Assembly (NCBI GenBank): GCA_029237695.1
Contig: CM055274.1
Span: forward strand, 68,376,828 to 68,440,827
Source: Conchocele bisecta
Lineage: Eukaryota; Mollusca; Bivalvia; Lucinida; Thyasiridae
Reading direction: 5' to 3'
Length of the DNA: 64,000 nt
Part shown: positions 1 through 11,801 of the stretch, one piece after another
How the letters are laid out: the number at the start of each line of letters is the position of its first letter
Position numbering within the stretch: the stretch's first letter is position 1
Notes under the pieces: generated by a model
The model's input: only the letters and a program-made list of their open reading frames with translations
What the model was told of the DNA's origin: nothing
Databases searched by the model: none
Translations under genes and position numbers: made by a program

Positions 1-769
1 TATTTGAAGCACTTTCATTAAGGTTTACAGGGTTACAGATGTTTATTAATAAAATATAGAAGTTAAAGTTGCTAGTCTGTAATCATAAATATGCTCATCC
101 AGAATCCATCTCTAGTTCTAAGCAAGTTAAAGTTAATTTTTCACGCTGATCTGTGGTCTGCTATTCGTTTAAATATGAAAAATATTCATTTTCATTTAAG
201 ACAACAAAAAGCTATCGTCAAAGTGTCAATCATATACACGAATCCATCCGGTCTGATTTTTGTCCTACTATACAAAGTTCTATCATGCTGCTACGTGAAC
301 AAATTTCAGTTAGCATAAACAGTTTTCAGGAATGCCTAACATCTTTTAGGCAAATCACATTGTATTCATGCAATGAATCTGGTCATCAATCTGTTGCTGG
401 CATGCACACATTGACGTGCATCGTAATCCTGATTTCCGGCGTTTGCAGCGTTGAGTCTTGCATTGTTTCCGACATGCACAGCTAGGCTACCATATCGAGG
501 CAACTGTCTGGAATGGGACTCTATGCCATCAGTATGGGCTGCAGTCCTGATTCCCCAAGTCTCCATCCCATTTCAGACGATGCATGGAGCTCAGGTGTGG
601 GACAATGGGCATTTATCCATGTCATCGCTTGATAGTGTACTCTCATCAAATGGAAACGGAGCACATCACTTGTTGGCTTCTGGCTTCAGGCTTCTGGTTT
701 GCCCATCTTGGAGAATAATAAATACCGTGCTGCATCAACAGAGTCTGTTCTGTGCACATTGTACATGTA
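1..769. other. no recognisable gene
   Basis: Short overlapping reading frames occur on both strands (for example 451-789 + and 366-566 -), but none has a family motif I recognise, a plausible splice structure or a supporting neighbour. I see no RNA gene or tandem repeat here. It is probably intergenic or intronic. Confidence 0.5.
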
Positions 770-773
770 CCGT

Positions 774-900
774 ATTCTTGCGATTATAAGACGCATTTTT
801 TTTACTCAATTTGTATCCCAGAAAGCCCCTGCGTCTTATAAATACATGTAGATACATGAGCATTTTTTTCCACCCGAAATATTGACATAAACGACCAAAA
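774..900. mobile_element. MITE-like fragment with TATAAGACGCA ends
   Basis: GATTATAAGACGCA at 782-795 is mirrored by TGCGTCTTATA at 830-840, giving short inverted arms around about 35 bp. The following ATACATGTAGATACATGAGC and C-rich stretch resemble the segment at 2665-2780, which has the same GTCTTATA...CATGTAGACA order. Two related copies in one window suggest a dispersed non-autonomous DNA element. No coding capacity is visible. The family assignment is inference. Confidence 0.45.
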
Positions 901-1179
901 ATAAAAAAAATAAAATGCGTTCCTATATTTGTTGTTGTTGTTAGTCTTTGGGGTAAAATCCGGTATTGGAATATTGGTTTCGTATTCTAAACAGTTCGCG
1001 CCTTTACTCGCGCCTTATTCGTCCGGTTGCCATGTGTCACATTCGGTACACATTTTCTATACCGAAGGCGAACAGTGTATACCAAGATCAGATCCGGTCG
1101 ACATTTTTCTCTGCCGAATCACAATCTTGCCTCTATCATTTTAATTATCTTTTGAAAACAAAATTTACCGGTCCCATAT

Positions 1180-1687
1180 CGGTCGGTGTCATTTTGCCGT
1201 GAAAAATATTGCATGACGCCATTAACGGTAAATCCCAATATGCATAATGCAATTCCACGAAAGTTATAAAACTCCATCATTAGTTTCGAAACTGTGTTTA
1301 CAAGATGCTGATGAAAGTGGCAAGCCTAAGTCAGCTGGCGGACATCAAACACACCGCGTGTCAAGATTTACAACACAAAGCCATATCAAATATCAACACA
1401 CGCGGTTGCTGACGTCCGTTTCGTATTTGTCACTAAACTGGTACCCTGTCTAATGCGTTCCAGTGAAACAATACTACCGAGAACCAGACTCTATTTATGA
1501 CACGGCAAACGTGTTTATGTGAATTGGGTCTTTATCTCTGACAAATCCCGGCTTATTGCATTAGCAGCCAGACCAGGCGGTGGATTCGCGTAGACTGCAC
1601 ATGGTTTACAATGTTCGCCAATCTCTATTTAAAAAATTATAATTACGTCAGCGGACAATGCAAATTCGTCATAGCTATAGGCTGCTT
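1180..1687 (+). repeat. dispersed repeat, copy 1
   Basis: From 1231 to 1687 this matches 60243-60689 in the same orientation. Shared blocks include AAAACTCCATCATTAG, AAACTGTGTTTACA, ACTGGTACCCTGTC, GAATTGGGTCT, AATCCCGGCTTATTGCATTA and ATTACGTCAGCGGACA. The short part at 1180-1231 (GGTCGGTGTCATTTT, ATTGCAT, CCATTAACGGTAA) also matches 56195-56262, so at least three partial copies of one family are present. No open reading frame is conserved between copies. It is probably a decayed transposable element. Confidence 0.7.
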
Positions 1688-2623
1688 TCAGCATCATTTA
1701 CGGAAGATACAACTGATTTTGAAATATTACATACTGTAGGCGAAAGTTGTGTGTTGCTTTGTGGAAAGAAAAATCGATAACACCCAACCGTGTCAACAGG
1801 TGCTATTATCTTATGTCATCATTCAGCACGAGCTGTAAACTGTGTGACCTTTAGGCTATGTTTTGAAATTGCACTGATTGGTCAACACGCTTTTTGATGT
1901 GTGCCGCAGATGTGGCGAACGTGCGGCTTTCATCCTTGCATCCTGGGGGCAATCAGTAACCCATTTCATGCTGAGGATACGCTTATGTTTGCGGAAAATC
2001 CTAAATATTTTCCTTCTATGCAATCAGAAGTATATGCCGCGACCACCATTTAAACCGTTTCGTCAAGACGGCTCAAATGAGTGGTTACAACATATACTTT
2101 CAGTGAGAAATAACAAAAATAAAAATAATTAATAAATTTCATATCCGTAAATGTGTATTCAGAAAGGAACGGGTTAAAAAAACACTCTGGATTATACGCA
2201 GATATTGATTTCGAAAATAGTTTCCGTAAATGGTGTTGAAAAGTGAAAATACATACCGCAATCAATAATTAACAATATAATACCACTTTCGGCAGCAATA
2301 TGATTGGAAATATATTAACACGATTTATGACAATAGTCTGTTACACATTTAACACGATTTTGATATACAAATAGGCAAACAAATCGGGAGCCAATGCACA
2401 ACCGTGTACTAACCGAGCACGTGTTATAGTGAAGCGTGTACTACCGAGTTCACAGTGTAATTGAAGATACTAGAAAATGGTGAAATACGGACCGGGGAAT
2501 CACGGACATAGAGTCGGCAAATTACGGACATAGCAAACTATGATAGGGAAAATACAGACAAAAACGTCCAAGGTACGAATAAAAAAACAGTGTCGGGGAA
2601 TAAATAACAACTTGGCGAGTTTT

Positions 2624-2625
<2 letters not shown>
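1688..2625. other. no recognisable feature
   Basis: AT-rich DNA without a convincing reading frame, RNA gene or tandem repeat. The frames at 1878-2132 (+) and 2050-2265 (-) overlap each other and have no recognisable motif. Confidence 0.5.

Positions 2626-2664
<39 letters not shown>
2626..2664 (-). repeat. 39-nt poly(T) tract (poly(A) on the minus strand)
   Basis: An uninterrupted run of T on the + strand. Read on the minus strand it is a poly(A) run lying just beyond the 3' end of the pseudogene at 2780-5935 and the MITE-like segment. That order fits a retroposed 3' end, but a simple homopolymer expansion or the tail of the element itself is also possible. Confidence 0.8.
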
Positions 2665-2665
<1 letters not shown>

Positions 2666-2780
2666 TTAGGAAAATTGGGTGTGTCTTATAATCTCATGTA
2701 GACATTTTCCCCCAGATTTTAGACTGAAAATAGCGGTGCGTCTTATACACTCTTGCGACCTATAATCGGCAGAATACGGT
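2665..2780 (-). mobile_element. MITE-like insertion truncating the pseudogene C-terminus
   Basis: Read on the minus strand, the coding similarity of the pseudogene breaks off at ACCGTATTCTGCCGATTATA and gives way to TATAAGACGCACC, a C-run and TATAAGACACACCC. The same motifs occur at 774-900. The apparent last residues of the pseudogene frame (RILPIIGRKSV) are therefore probably encoded by this element. Boundaries are approximate. Confidence 0.5.
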
Positions 2781-5700
2781 ATATTCTGCGGACAAATGTT
2801 TCTGAAGATTTGATGGTTTCTTCTGTGAGTTCACCAATGCCCAAGTTCTTCAGCAATTCATGGTGCTCTTCGAAGACCGTCCATGATGATCGTTTGGTGT
2901 GATTCGCGTACATGTCACACCCAGTTAATGCGTGAAATGCTAGCAAGGATGCTGCTAAGCCTCTTGGTAGTTTGTTGAAAACGGCATCAATGGCTATATA
3001 CCGCCGTTTCTTAGATGTGCCCGACATCATCCAGAAATGCTTACATTGCATACGTTGAAAGTGGGATATCAGAAGCAGGAGAACATCTGTATTAAACTGG
3101 CTGTGGACGGCATGCAGCACCAATCGTGTGTCCGCTTCTTCATGTGTGGATTTCAGAGGTGCCAAACCAGTTGTACCATTTGATGACTTGACCTCGAGTT
3201 CTCTAAATCCATTGGCAACTACAATTTCTTTATTCTTAGGTACCTGGGAACACAGTTCCTCAGACAAGAAATGTGTTAGATCTGCTTTACTATCAGCTAG
3301 TGACAGACAATTTGACCAGTTATTTGGAAGAGGTACATCACGACCTTCCACAAGCCGTCTGATTGGCCGTGCTGCTTTACTGCGACGCGTTCTGGTTGTA
3401 CCCTTGATTGTTTCTTCCCTGTATTTGTCGAACACAATATCAATTCTTTGATATTTGGAACCTGCTTTCATCACTGTTTTCACGTACGTGTCGGCCAGAT
3501 ATCCAAAGGTCACAGCATCATCAGGCTTTCCAAGAGCTACTACCAATGCTTGTCCATCAATGATAAGGCAAGATGATGTGTCATGAAGTTGAATTGTCTC
3601 GGGGACAGTCTATGTCTTCTGTTATCACGTTAGCAAGTACCGACTTGTTTCCAGTGCGTAGTGTACCATTCATTTCGGCAAGGGATACAGGGACCTGAAG
3701 AAGCTCATGCTTGAGTACAGATGGCAAATCAACCGGCCGATCCGCCTCATAGGCAGTAATTAGACGTCGGAGGACATTTCTGTCTGCCTTCAGAACAGTT
3801 TTCTTGTCTTTGTCCTTTGTGTGTTTAACCACTTCATATAAACTGAAAAATGTTGGGGCGTTATTCCTGCGCAGAGGTTCATGGAATGAAACATCTGGCT
3901 TATCACATTGCTCAGCCACGATCAACCTGTCCTGAACAAATGTCTTGACTTGCTCCTTGGCACGTAGTAGTGATTCTTGAATTGACTCTGTTGCTAGGTC
4001 TTTCGTAACAATGTTTTGCAACATACCTGGATGTGATACAGACGAGAACACACTGAATCCTTGGAAAGTGGAAAGTAAAGAACTCTTGTCATCATTGTCT
4101 CTCGTTTGTCGTGATTTGGTTGCTTCGTTGTGAAGGTCTGTACTCCCACGGTGGAGACTGTACATTCCATGGGCTTTTTCTGCTATGTGCGATCTCAGGT
4201 TAAAGGAGAGTGTCCACCTGCACACAGCTGATGTCGTCTTGGTGCATTCCCATGGCCATGGCCTGGTCATGATCTACTTGGCTGAACTTGTGAGCAGATC
4301 TCTTGACAACAAAATTGCCTCTTTGGAACTGATAAAGCTGGTTCTGGTAGCTGATGCATCTCCACTAGATACACTGGACCCCATCGTGCATAGTTCAGGT
4401 GGTCATACCGCTTGAAGTAGGGCTACATCAGACTGAACGAGTAGAGATGGAGATTCCAGATGCCATCACGCTGAGCTCGAGTGTATTGCAGCATTATTGC
4501 GACCATGTATTGCCACCAGAAGCTGAAGTTCACATACTCAGATCTACTCTCAACAAATTCATCCAGGAACTTCCTGAACTTTTCCTGATCCAGAAATGTT
4601 ATCAGTTCGGGAATATTCTGCGGGTCGTCATCAGCAGCCATCCTGGAAATGCAAACATGGCAGTCCTCGTCCGCCTTTGCAACAAAGGAGAGAAGGCTTG
4701 GCATCAGGAGACGCCACAGAGCTTGCAAAGTCAGTTTGTGTGCCCTCAAAGCTTTGTTGTATGCCTTTCCTGTCAAATCACGTTATACAGTGCCTTGTCC
4801 GAGTAGTCCACTCATCACCCACACTTCAGCTAGTCCGGAACCATTCATATGATCTCCTATCACCTTGAGGAAGTTCATCGAATGTGAAGGCCACCAAGGC
4901 GAGGTATTAACTTATCCTGGTATTCTGGAACAGACCACTTTAGCTCCATAAGTATGCAGTACAACGCTTGGTCGACTGTGAGGACTGTATGTTCCTGTCC
5001 AAAATGTGAAGATATTGCCATGCATCTCTTCACGGTGGTATTCAAAGTATCCAATTCATGAGCGGGAGCAAGGATTATAGGCAAATATCATACTGCTGTG
5101 TGTTCTGGTTCCTCTGATGGAAATGACTGATTGAGTACTGTCCAAGAAGATTTTATCTCTGAATTTTGACTGCGCAAGAAGAAAGCTAGTTCTGTAGCAT
5201 TTGCTTTTCTTGCATACTCATTGTCCTCCTCAGATTTGCTGAAGCATGCTTCGTCGACGGGTGCTGTGAATATTGGCTTGCATGTTCCATGATTTATACT
5301 GACAGGATGCAACTCCTCCAGGGCATTTGGCACAATCAAAGTATGTCTTGTGGATAGCTCGAGACTTTTAATAGAAACATCAGTTGTTTGGCCTCGTTGC
5401 CATGCTGCCATTTGAGTTGCATGGAAAGTATCCTTTCCATCAAGTGTTTCATCAAGGATGTCAATGTTATCACAGGTGTAGTGGATGAATTTATTTGCCA
5501 CAATGTTTGATGGAATGACGGCACCAGTTGCTTGGTCCAATGATTTTAGAATGCTCTCAGCCAAGGAAGTGTCTACTTGCAACACCTGTTCATAACTCAG
5601 GCAATGCCCTGCCTTGTTTAATAATTGTACTAGGTCATCCTGGGGCTCATATTTAGGAAAGGCTAACTTTTTTCCTCACTCCTGTGTGTCTGCTTCCATC

Positions 5701-5935
5701 TGCAAAACTTCTGTTGGTTGGTACTTAGTGGGACTTGTCGTTCCAAAATACACCTGTCAAGAGGTTGAATGAAATTGAAAATGTCCTCAAGCTGTGACTG
5801 CAACTTTTCCTTGAATGTTCCTCTTCTGCTTTGATAGGACTGCTGAATCATGGTTGAAGATTCCTCAGCTAGCTCCTTATACATTTCCCATACATCATCT
5901 AAGATGTGAGATGCGTACATGTGAACAATGTGCAT
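2743..5935 (-). pseudogene. decayed copy of a multi-copy transposon-like gene
   Basis: Five minus-strand reading-frame segments line up in one order: 5935-5663, 5585-5088, 5084-4875, 4776-4423, then 4270-3581 and 3546-2743. Together they make one broken protein of about 1000 residues. Recognisable stretches are YDHLNYARWGPVYL (around 4370), a basic ARPIRRLVEGRDVPLP (around 3330), HEEADTRLVLHA (around 3130), TDVLLLL (around 3080) and HALTGCD (around 2925). The last three acidic motifs resemble the layout of PIN/FEN-like nucleases; that fold is inference. I know this family as very numerous in mollusc, cnidarian and fish genomes. Breaks include an in-frame TAG at 4423-4425, frameshifts near 4320 and near 3597, further breaks between 4776 and 5663, and a C-terminus replaced by MITE-like sequence. 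The residues before TDV look shortened compared with relatives. There is no sign of introns, and a poly(A) tract follows the 3' end. It does not look functional. Confidence 0.75.
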
Positions 5936-6185
5936 TTATTTAAATGGTATAGTAGTGCCTGTCCTAAGAAAGTGCCGAAAATTGTCAATTTGGCAACCAT
6001 TTTGTTTATGCTAATTAGATGGTCAAAAACTCAAAATTCAGCTTGGGAACCGGGCTAGTCGAATTTAATTATGTTAAAAAGTCAGGTTCCTAACTTTTAC
6101 TAAGAAATGCTCCTAGAGCCTTATACAGGGCCCTTGTCTAGAAATACGTCTAGTCTAATACATTATTTCATCAGAAATACTCTCC
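5936..6185. other. no recognisable feature
   Basis: Non-coding DNA between the pseudogene 5' end and the C/G-rich tandem repeat. If the pseudogene extends further 5', its start would lie here, but I cannot recognise it. Confidence 0.4.
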
Positions 6186-6735
6186 CAATCGTGGGTTATT
6201 CTTGTCTACAAAGAGACATTCACATCTGCTATGCATATGGTAGATGGTTGGGGTGGGGGGGGATATTTCTTAGGAAAATCTCCCCCCCCCCCTCCCTCAA
6301 TAAATGCCAAATGCTATCTGTTCTACACCAACATACACTATTTCATCATGAGGGAGGGGGGTTATTCTTGTCTACAAAGAGACATTCACATCCGCTATGC
6401 ATACGGTAGATGGTTGGGGGGGATATTTCCTAGGAAAATCCCCCCCCCCCCCCTCCCTCAATATACCAAATCTACTCTACACAATACCATAATTCAACAT
6501 AGGGAGGGGGGTATTCTTGTCTACAGACATACATCCCTATGCATATGGTACATGAGGGGGGGGAATATTTCCTAGGAAAAATCTCCCCCCCCCCCTCCCA
6601 ATCACCAAATGCTATCTGTTATCACCAACATACATTTCAATGAGAGGGGGGTTATTCTTGCTACAGAATCACATCCGCTATGCATTGGTAGATGGTTGAA
6701 TATTTCCTAGATGGTGGAATATTTCCTAGGATAAT
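6186..6735 (+). repeat. four-copy tandem repeat with poly-G/poly-C palindrome
   Basis: Units begin with GGGTTATTCTTG at about 6193, 6358, 6508 and 6648, so unit length shrinks from 165 to 140 bp. Each full unit carries CACATCYGCTATGCAT, a G-run, the palindrome TTTCCTAGGAAAAT (CCTAGG at 6429-6434 in unit 2) and then a C-run of 10-12, so G-run and C-run can pair around the CCTAGG centre. The fourth unit is degenerate. No coding role is apparent. Confidence 0.85.
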
Positions 6736-6740
6736 CTCTT

Positions 6741-6980
6741 TAACCCTTTCACCCCTAAGTAACTGGAATTGAATTTGTTAATTTTGCACCCAATCCAATG
6801 GTCACACAATGATTTTCAGACTAGTCCATTTATGAAAAGGGGATGTTTTTGTTCTCAAAAATAAGAAAATACTTCCAAACAGTGCAGATCTTGATGAGAC
6901 GGCTCGTGACGAGCCAGCTCATCGGGATCTACAATGTTTGCAAATACCACCATACAGGCCTGTGGTGTTGAAAGGGTTAA
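6741..6980 (+). mobile_element. MITE, AACCCTTTCA family, copy 1
   Basis: Starts TAACCCTTTCACCCC and ends TTGAAAGGGTTA, which are terminal inverted repeats flanked by TA. Inside are ACTGGAAT, CCAATCCAATGGTCACA, GACTAGTCCATTTATGA, GATGAGACGGCTC and CAGGCCTGTGGTG. Related copies lie at 7549-7733, 43349-43562, 43563-43730 and 43753-43960. It has no coding capacity. Confidence 0.8.
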
Positions 6981-7548
6981 ATTGTCACTTGTGTCATCTC
7001 TCTGCCAAAGATCGCAAAATTGCCTCGCTTTGATGATGTACGTCAACTTGGTGCAATGAATCTATTGCACAACCATAATTGCCCACTCTAAAATAAGAGG
7101 CTGCCAGTGAAAGACGATTGTAATTACGGAAAAATGAAATCATAGCAAGTGACCTTTGAATAAGAGTAAGTCGGTTCTTTCACAATGCGGCCGCAATAGC
7201 AAGGCAATTGCATTGTGGAACTTTACTTTAGCATAGACCCAGGAAAGCTTATATGACATGTCACACATAGATCATTTTAGATTTTTAAAAAACTGTGTTT
7301 ATTGCATAAAATGGGCTAATGCATCGTAATACACAGCATATTAAGATCATAATGCACTAGTATAATATATACGTTAACAAGACTACGACTGAAAACATGT
7401 CAGGTGATTAGTACATCTTCAATGTATGTATGCAATAAATAGAATCTAACATTAATATTGATTTAATTTTATATTTATAAAACTTGTTGCTTGATTTCAT
7501 ATGAAACTCGGGCATAGCGTCATTTCTTATGATATTAGTAAACTCGTT
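6981..7548. other. no recognisable feature
   Basis: AT-rich spacer between two copies of the same MITE. No gene, RNA or tandem repeat is visible. Confidence 0.5.
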
Positions 7549-7733
7549 TAACCCTTTCACCCCTAAATAACTGGAATATAATTTAATATACTAATTTTGC
7601 AACCAATCCAATGGTCACAAAGTTATTTGCAGATTAGTCCATTTATTACTTGTAAAATGTGCAGATACTGATGAGACGGCTCTACACTGTTTGCCAATGC
7701 CACTATACAGGCCTGTGGGGTTGAAAGGGTTAA
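7549..7733 (+). mobile_element. MITE, AACCCTTTCA family, copy 2
   Basis: Starts TAACCCTTTCACCCCTAA and ends GGTTGAAAGGGTTAA. It is shorter than the copy at 6741 because part of the GATGAGACGGCTC palindrome region is missing. Same orientation as copy 1. Confidence 0.8.
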
Positions 7734-10700
7734 TAAATAAACATTTAAGTAAGATTGTCTGTACATGCCTGGTATCCCTCACTTGTATCTGTTGCAGTTT
7801 TACTCATCATGGTGTCCCAGCGTGTGGAGATCCCTGGCCTGTCCTGGTATCCCTCCACTTGTATCTGTTGCAGTTTTACTCATCATGGTGTCCCAGCGTG
7901 TGGAGATCCCCAGCACATCCTGGTATCCCTCCACTTGTATCTGTTCCAGTTTTACTCATCATGGTGTCCCAGCGTGTGGAGATCCCTGGCCTGTCCTGGT
8001 ATACCTCAACTTGTATCTGTTCCAGTTTTACTCATCATGGTGTCCCAGCGTGTGGAGATCCCTGGCCTGTCCTGGTATACCTCAACTTGTATCTGTTCCA
8101 GTTTTACTCATCATGGTGTCCCAGTGCGTGGAGATCCCCGGCCCGTCCTGGTATCCCTCCACTTGCATCTGTTCCAGTTTTACTCATCTCATCATGGTGT
8201 CCCAGCGTCTACAGATCCCCAGCCCGTCCTTCTATCCCTCCACTTGTATCTGTTGCAGTTTTACTCATGGTGTCCCAGCGAGTGGAGATCCCTGACCTGT
8301 CCTGGTATCCCTCCACTCATCAATTTTACTCATCATGGTGTCCCAGCGAGTGGAGATCCCTGACCTGTCCTGGTATCCCTCCACTCATCAGTTTTACTCA
8401 TCATGGTGTCCCAGCGAGTGGAGATCCCCAGCCCGTCCTGGTATCCCTCCACTTGTATCTGTTCCAGTTTTACTCATCATGGTGTCCCAGCGTGTGGAGA
8501 TCCCTGGCCTGTCCTGGTATACCTCAAATTGTATCTGTTCCAGTTTTACTCATCATGGTGTCCCAGTGTGTGGAGATCCCTGGCCTGTCCTTGGTAAACC
8601 TCAACTTGAATCTGGTTCCAGTTTTTTATTCCTCATGGTTTGTCCCGTGCTGGAGATCCCCGGCCCGTACCTGGTATCCCTCCACCTTTTGCATCTGTTT
8701 TTTCCAGTTTTACCATCTCATCATGGTGTCCAGGTATACAGATCCCCCAGCCCGTCCTTCTATCCCTCCACTTGTATCTTTGCAGTTTTATCATTGGTTG
8801 TCCCCCAGCAGTGGAGATCCCTGACCTGTCCTGCGTATCCCTCCACTATCAGTTTTACTAATCATGGGTTTTCCCCACGAGTGGAGATCCCTGACTGTAC
8901 CTTGGTATCCTTCCACTCATCAATTTACTCATCATGGTGGGGGTCCCAGCGAGTGAGATCCCAGCCCTCCTGGTTATCCCTCCATTGTATCTGTTCTTTT
9001 TAATCATATTGGTGTCCCCGCATGTGGAGATCCCTGCCTGTTTGGTATCCCTAAACTTGTTCTTGTTTCCTGTTTTACTCATCATGGTTTTGTCCCCAGC
9101 GTTGTGGAGATCCCTGGACTGTCCTGGTATCCCTCCATTTGTATCTGTTTCCAGTTTTTAACTCATCATGGTGTCCCACGGTGTTGGAGATCCCTGGCCT
9201 GTCCTGGTATTACCTCAACTTGTATCTGTTCCAGTTTTACTTTTCATCATGGTTGTCCCAGTGCGTGGGAGAACCCCGTCCTGGTATCCCTCCACTTGCA
9301 TCTGTTCCAGTTTTACTCATCTCATCATGGTGTCCCAGCGTATACAGATCCCCAGCCCGTCCTTCTATCCCTCCACTTGTATCTGTTGCAGTTTTACTCA
9401 TGGTGTCCCAGCGAGTGGAGATCCCTGACCTGTCCTGGTATCCCTCCACTCATCAGTTTTACTAATCATGGTGTCCCAGCGAGTGGAGATCCCTGACCTG
9501 TCCTGGTATCCCTCCACTCATCAATTTTACTCATCATGGTGTCCCAGCGAGTGGAGATCCCCAGCCCGTCCTGGTATCCCTCCACTTGTATCTGTTACAG
9601 TTTTACTCATCATGGTGTCCCAGCATGTGGAGATCCCTGGCCTGTTCTGGTATCCCTCAACTTGTATCTGTTCCTGTTTTACTCATCATGGTGTCCCAGC
9701 GTGTGGAGATCCCTGGCCTGTCCTGGTATCCCTCCACTTGTATCTGTTCCAGTTTTACTCATCATGGTGTCCCAGCGTGTGGAGATCCCTGGCCTGTCCT
9801 GGTATACCTCAACTTGTATCTGTTCCAGTTTTACTCATCATGGTGTCCCAGTGCGTGGAGATCCCCGGCCCGTCCTGGTATCCCTCCACTTGCATCTGTT
9901 CCAGTTTTACTCATCTCATCATGGTGTCCCAGCGTATACAGATCCCCAGCCCGTCCTTCTATCCCTCCACTTGTATCTGTTGCAGTTTTACTCATGGTGT
10001 CCCAGCGAGTGGAGATCCCTGACCTGTCCTGGTATCCCTCCACTCATCAGTTTTACTCATCATGGTGTCCCAGCTTGTTGACATCCCGGCCTGTCCTGGT
10101 ATCCCTCCACTTGTATCTGTTCCAGTTTTACTCATCATGGTGTCCCAGCTTGTTGACATCCCGGCCTGTCCTGGTATCCCTCCACTTGTATCTGTTCCTG
10201 TTTTACTCATCATGGTGTCCCAGCGTGTGGAGATCCCTGACCTGTCCTGGTATCCCTCCACTTGTATCTGTTCCAGTTTTACTCATCATGGTGTCCCAGC
10301 TTGTTGACATCCCGGCCTGGTCCTGGTCCTTTTCCCTCCCACTTGTATCTGTTCCAGTTTTACTCATCATGGTTGTCCCAGCGTGTGGAGATCCCTGACC
10401 TGTCCTGGTATCCCTCCACTTGTATCTGTTCCAGTTTTACTCATCATGGTGTCCCAGCTTGTTGACATCCCGGCCTGTCCTGGTATCCCTCCACTTGTAT
10501 CTGTTCCTGTTTTACTCATCATGGTGTCCCAGAGTGTGGAGATCCCTGACCTGTCCTGGTATCCCTCCACTTGTATCTGTTCCAGTTTTACTCATCATGG
10601 TGTCCCAGCGTGTGGAGATCCCTGGCCTGTCCTGGTATCCCTCCACTTGTATCTGTTCCAGATTTACTCATCATGGGTGTCCCCTCCCAGCGTAGTGGAG

Positions 10701-11473
10701 ATCCATGGCCTGTCCTGGTATCCCTCCACTTGTATCTGTTCCAGATTTACTCATCATGGTGTCCCAGCGTGTGGAGATCCTCGGCCTGTCCTGGTATCCC
10801 TCCACTTGTATCTGTTGCAGTTTTACTCATCATGGTGTCCCAGCGTGTGGAGATCCCTGACCTGTCCTGGTATCCCTCCACTTGTATCTGTTCAAGTTTT
10901 ACTCATCATGGTGTCCCAGCGTGTGGAGATCCCTGGCCTGTCCTGGTATCCCCTTACTTGTATCTGTTCCAGTTTTACTCATCATGGTGTCCCAGCGTGT
11001 GGAGATCCTCGGCCTGTCCTGGTATCCCTCCACTTGTATCTGTTGCAGTTTTACTCATCATGGTGTCCCAGCGTGTGGAGATCCCTGGCCTGTCCTGGTA
11101 TCCCTCAACTTGTATCTGGTCCAGTGTTACTCATCATGGTGTCCCAGCGTATGGAGATCCCCGGCCTGTCCTGGTATCCCTCCACTTGTATCTGTTACAG
11201 TTTTACTCATCATGGTGTCCCAGCGTATGGAGATCCCCAGCCTGTCCTGGTATCCCTCAACTTGTATCTGTTCCAGTTTTACTCATCATGGTGTCCCAGT
11301 GAGTGGAGACCCCTTTTTCTGTCCTGGTATCCCTCCACTTGTTTCTGTTCCAGTTTTACTCATCATGGTGTCCCAGCGAGTGGAGACCCCTTTTTCTGTC
11401 CTGGTATCCCTCCACTTGTATCTGTTCCAGTTTTACTCATCATGGTGTCCCAGCGTGTGGAGATCCCCGGCCT

Positions 11474-11801
11474 GTCCGTGTTTGGAAAAGTTAACGCTCA
11501 GTTTTATCGCTCAGTTTATGTTTTAATATGCCATATATGCATTTGTAACAACATCCCGCATCATTTTACAGAAAGCCCATGGTGCCCGCTAACCCCAAAG
11601 GTCAAGGTCACTGAATTAGAAATTTCCGTGTTTGGAAAAGTTAACGCTCAGTTTATACTTTAATATTCCATATATGCATTTGTAACAACATCCCGCATCA
11701 TTCTACAGAAAGCCCATGCTCACTAACCCCAAGGTTTTTACAAGCTCCATATATACTATCAAACTGCGCCAGGTGGGACATTTTGCTCCGCGGAGCTCTT
11801 G
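11474..11801 (+). repeat. array spacer 1
   Basis: Interrupts the 76-bp array. It begins GTCCGTGTTTGGAAAAGTTA, contains two half-units with AACGCTCAGTTTAT, CATATATGCATTTGTAACAA and CATCCCGCATCATT, then AAAGGTCAAGGTCACTGAA, and ends TGCTCCGCGGAGCTCTTG. The same sequence recurs seven more times downstream. Confidence 0.9.

Noticed and set aside
366..789. Possible small genes at the left edge
   Set aside because: Overlapping frames on both strands with no recognised motif and no sign of splicing or conservation that I can judge.
1..7767. Upstream TRPC exons (ankyrin or pre-S1 regions)
   Set aside because: I looked for TRPC-like coding blocks with AG/GT borders and found none. The only coding similarity is the minus-strand transposon-like pseudogene.
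9237..10261. Minus-strand reading frames with TGTDTSGGIPG periodicity
   Set aside because: They are the reverse-strand reading of the same minisatellite and have no independent support.
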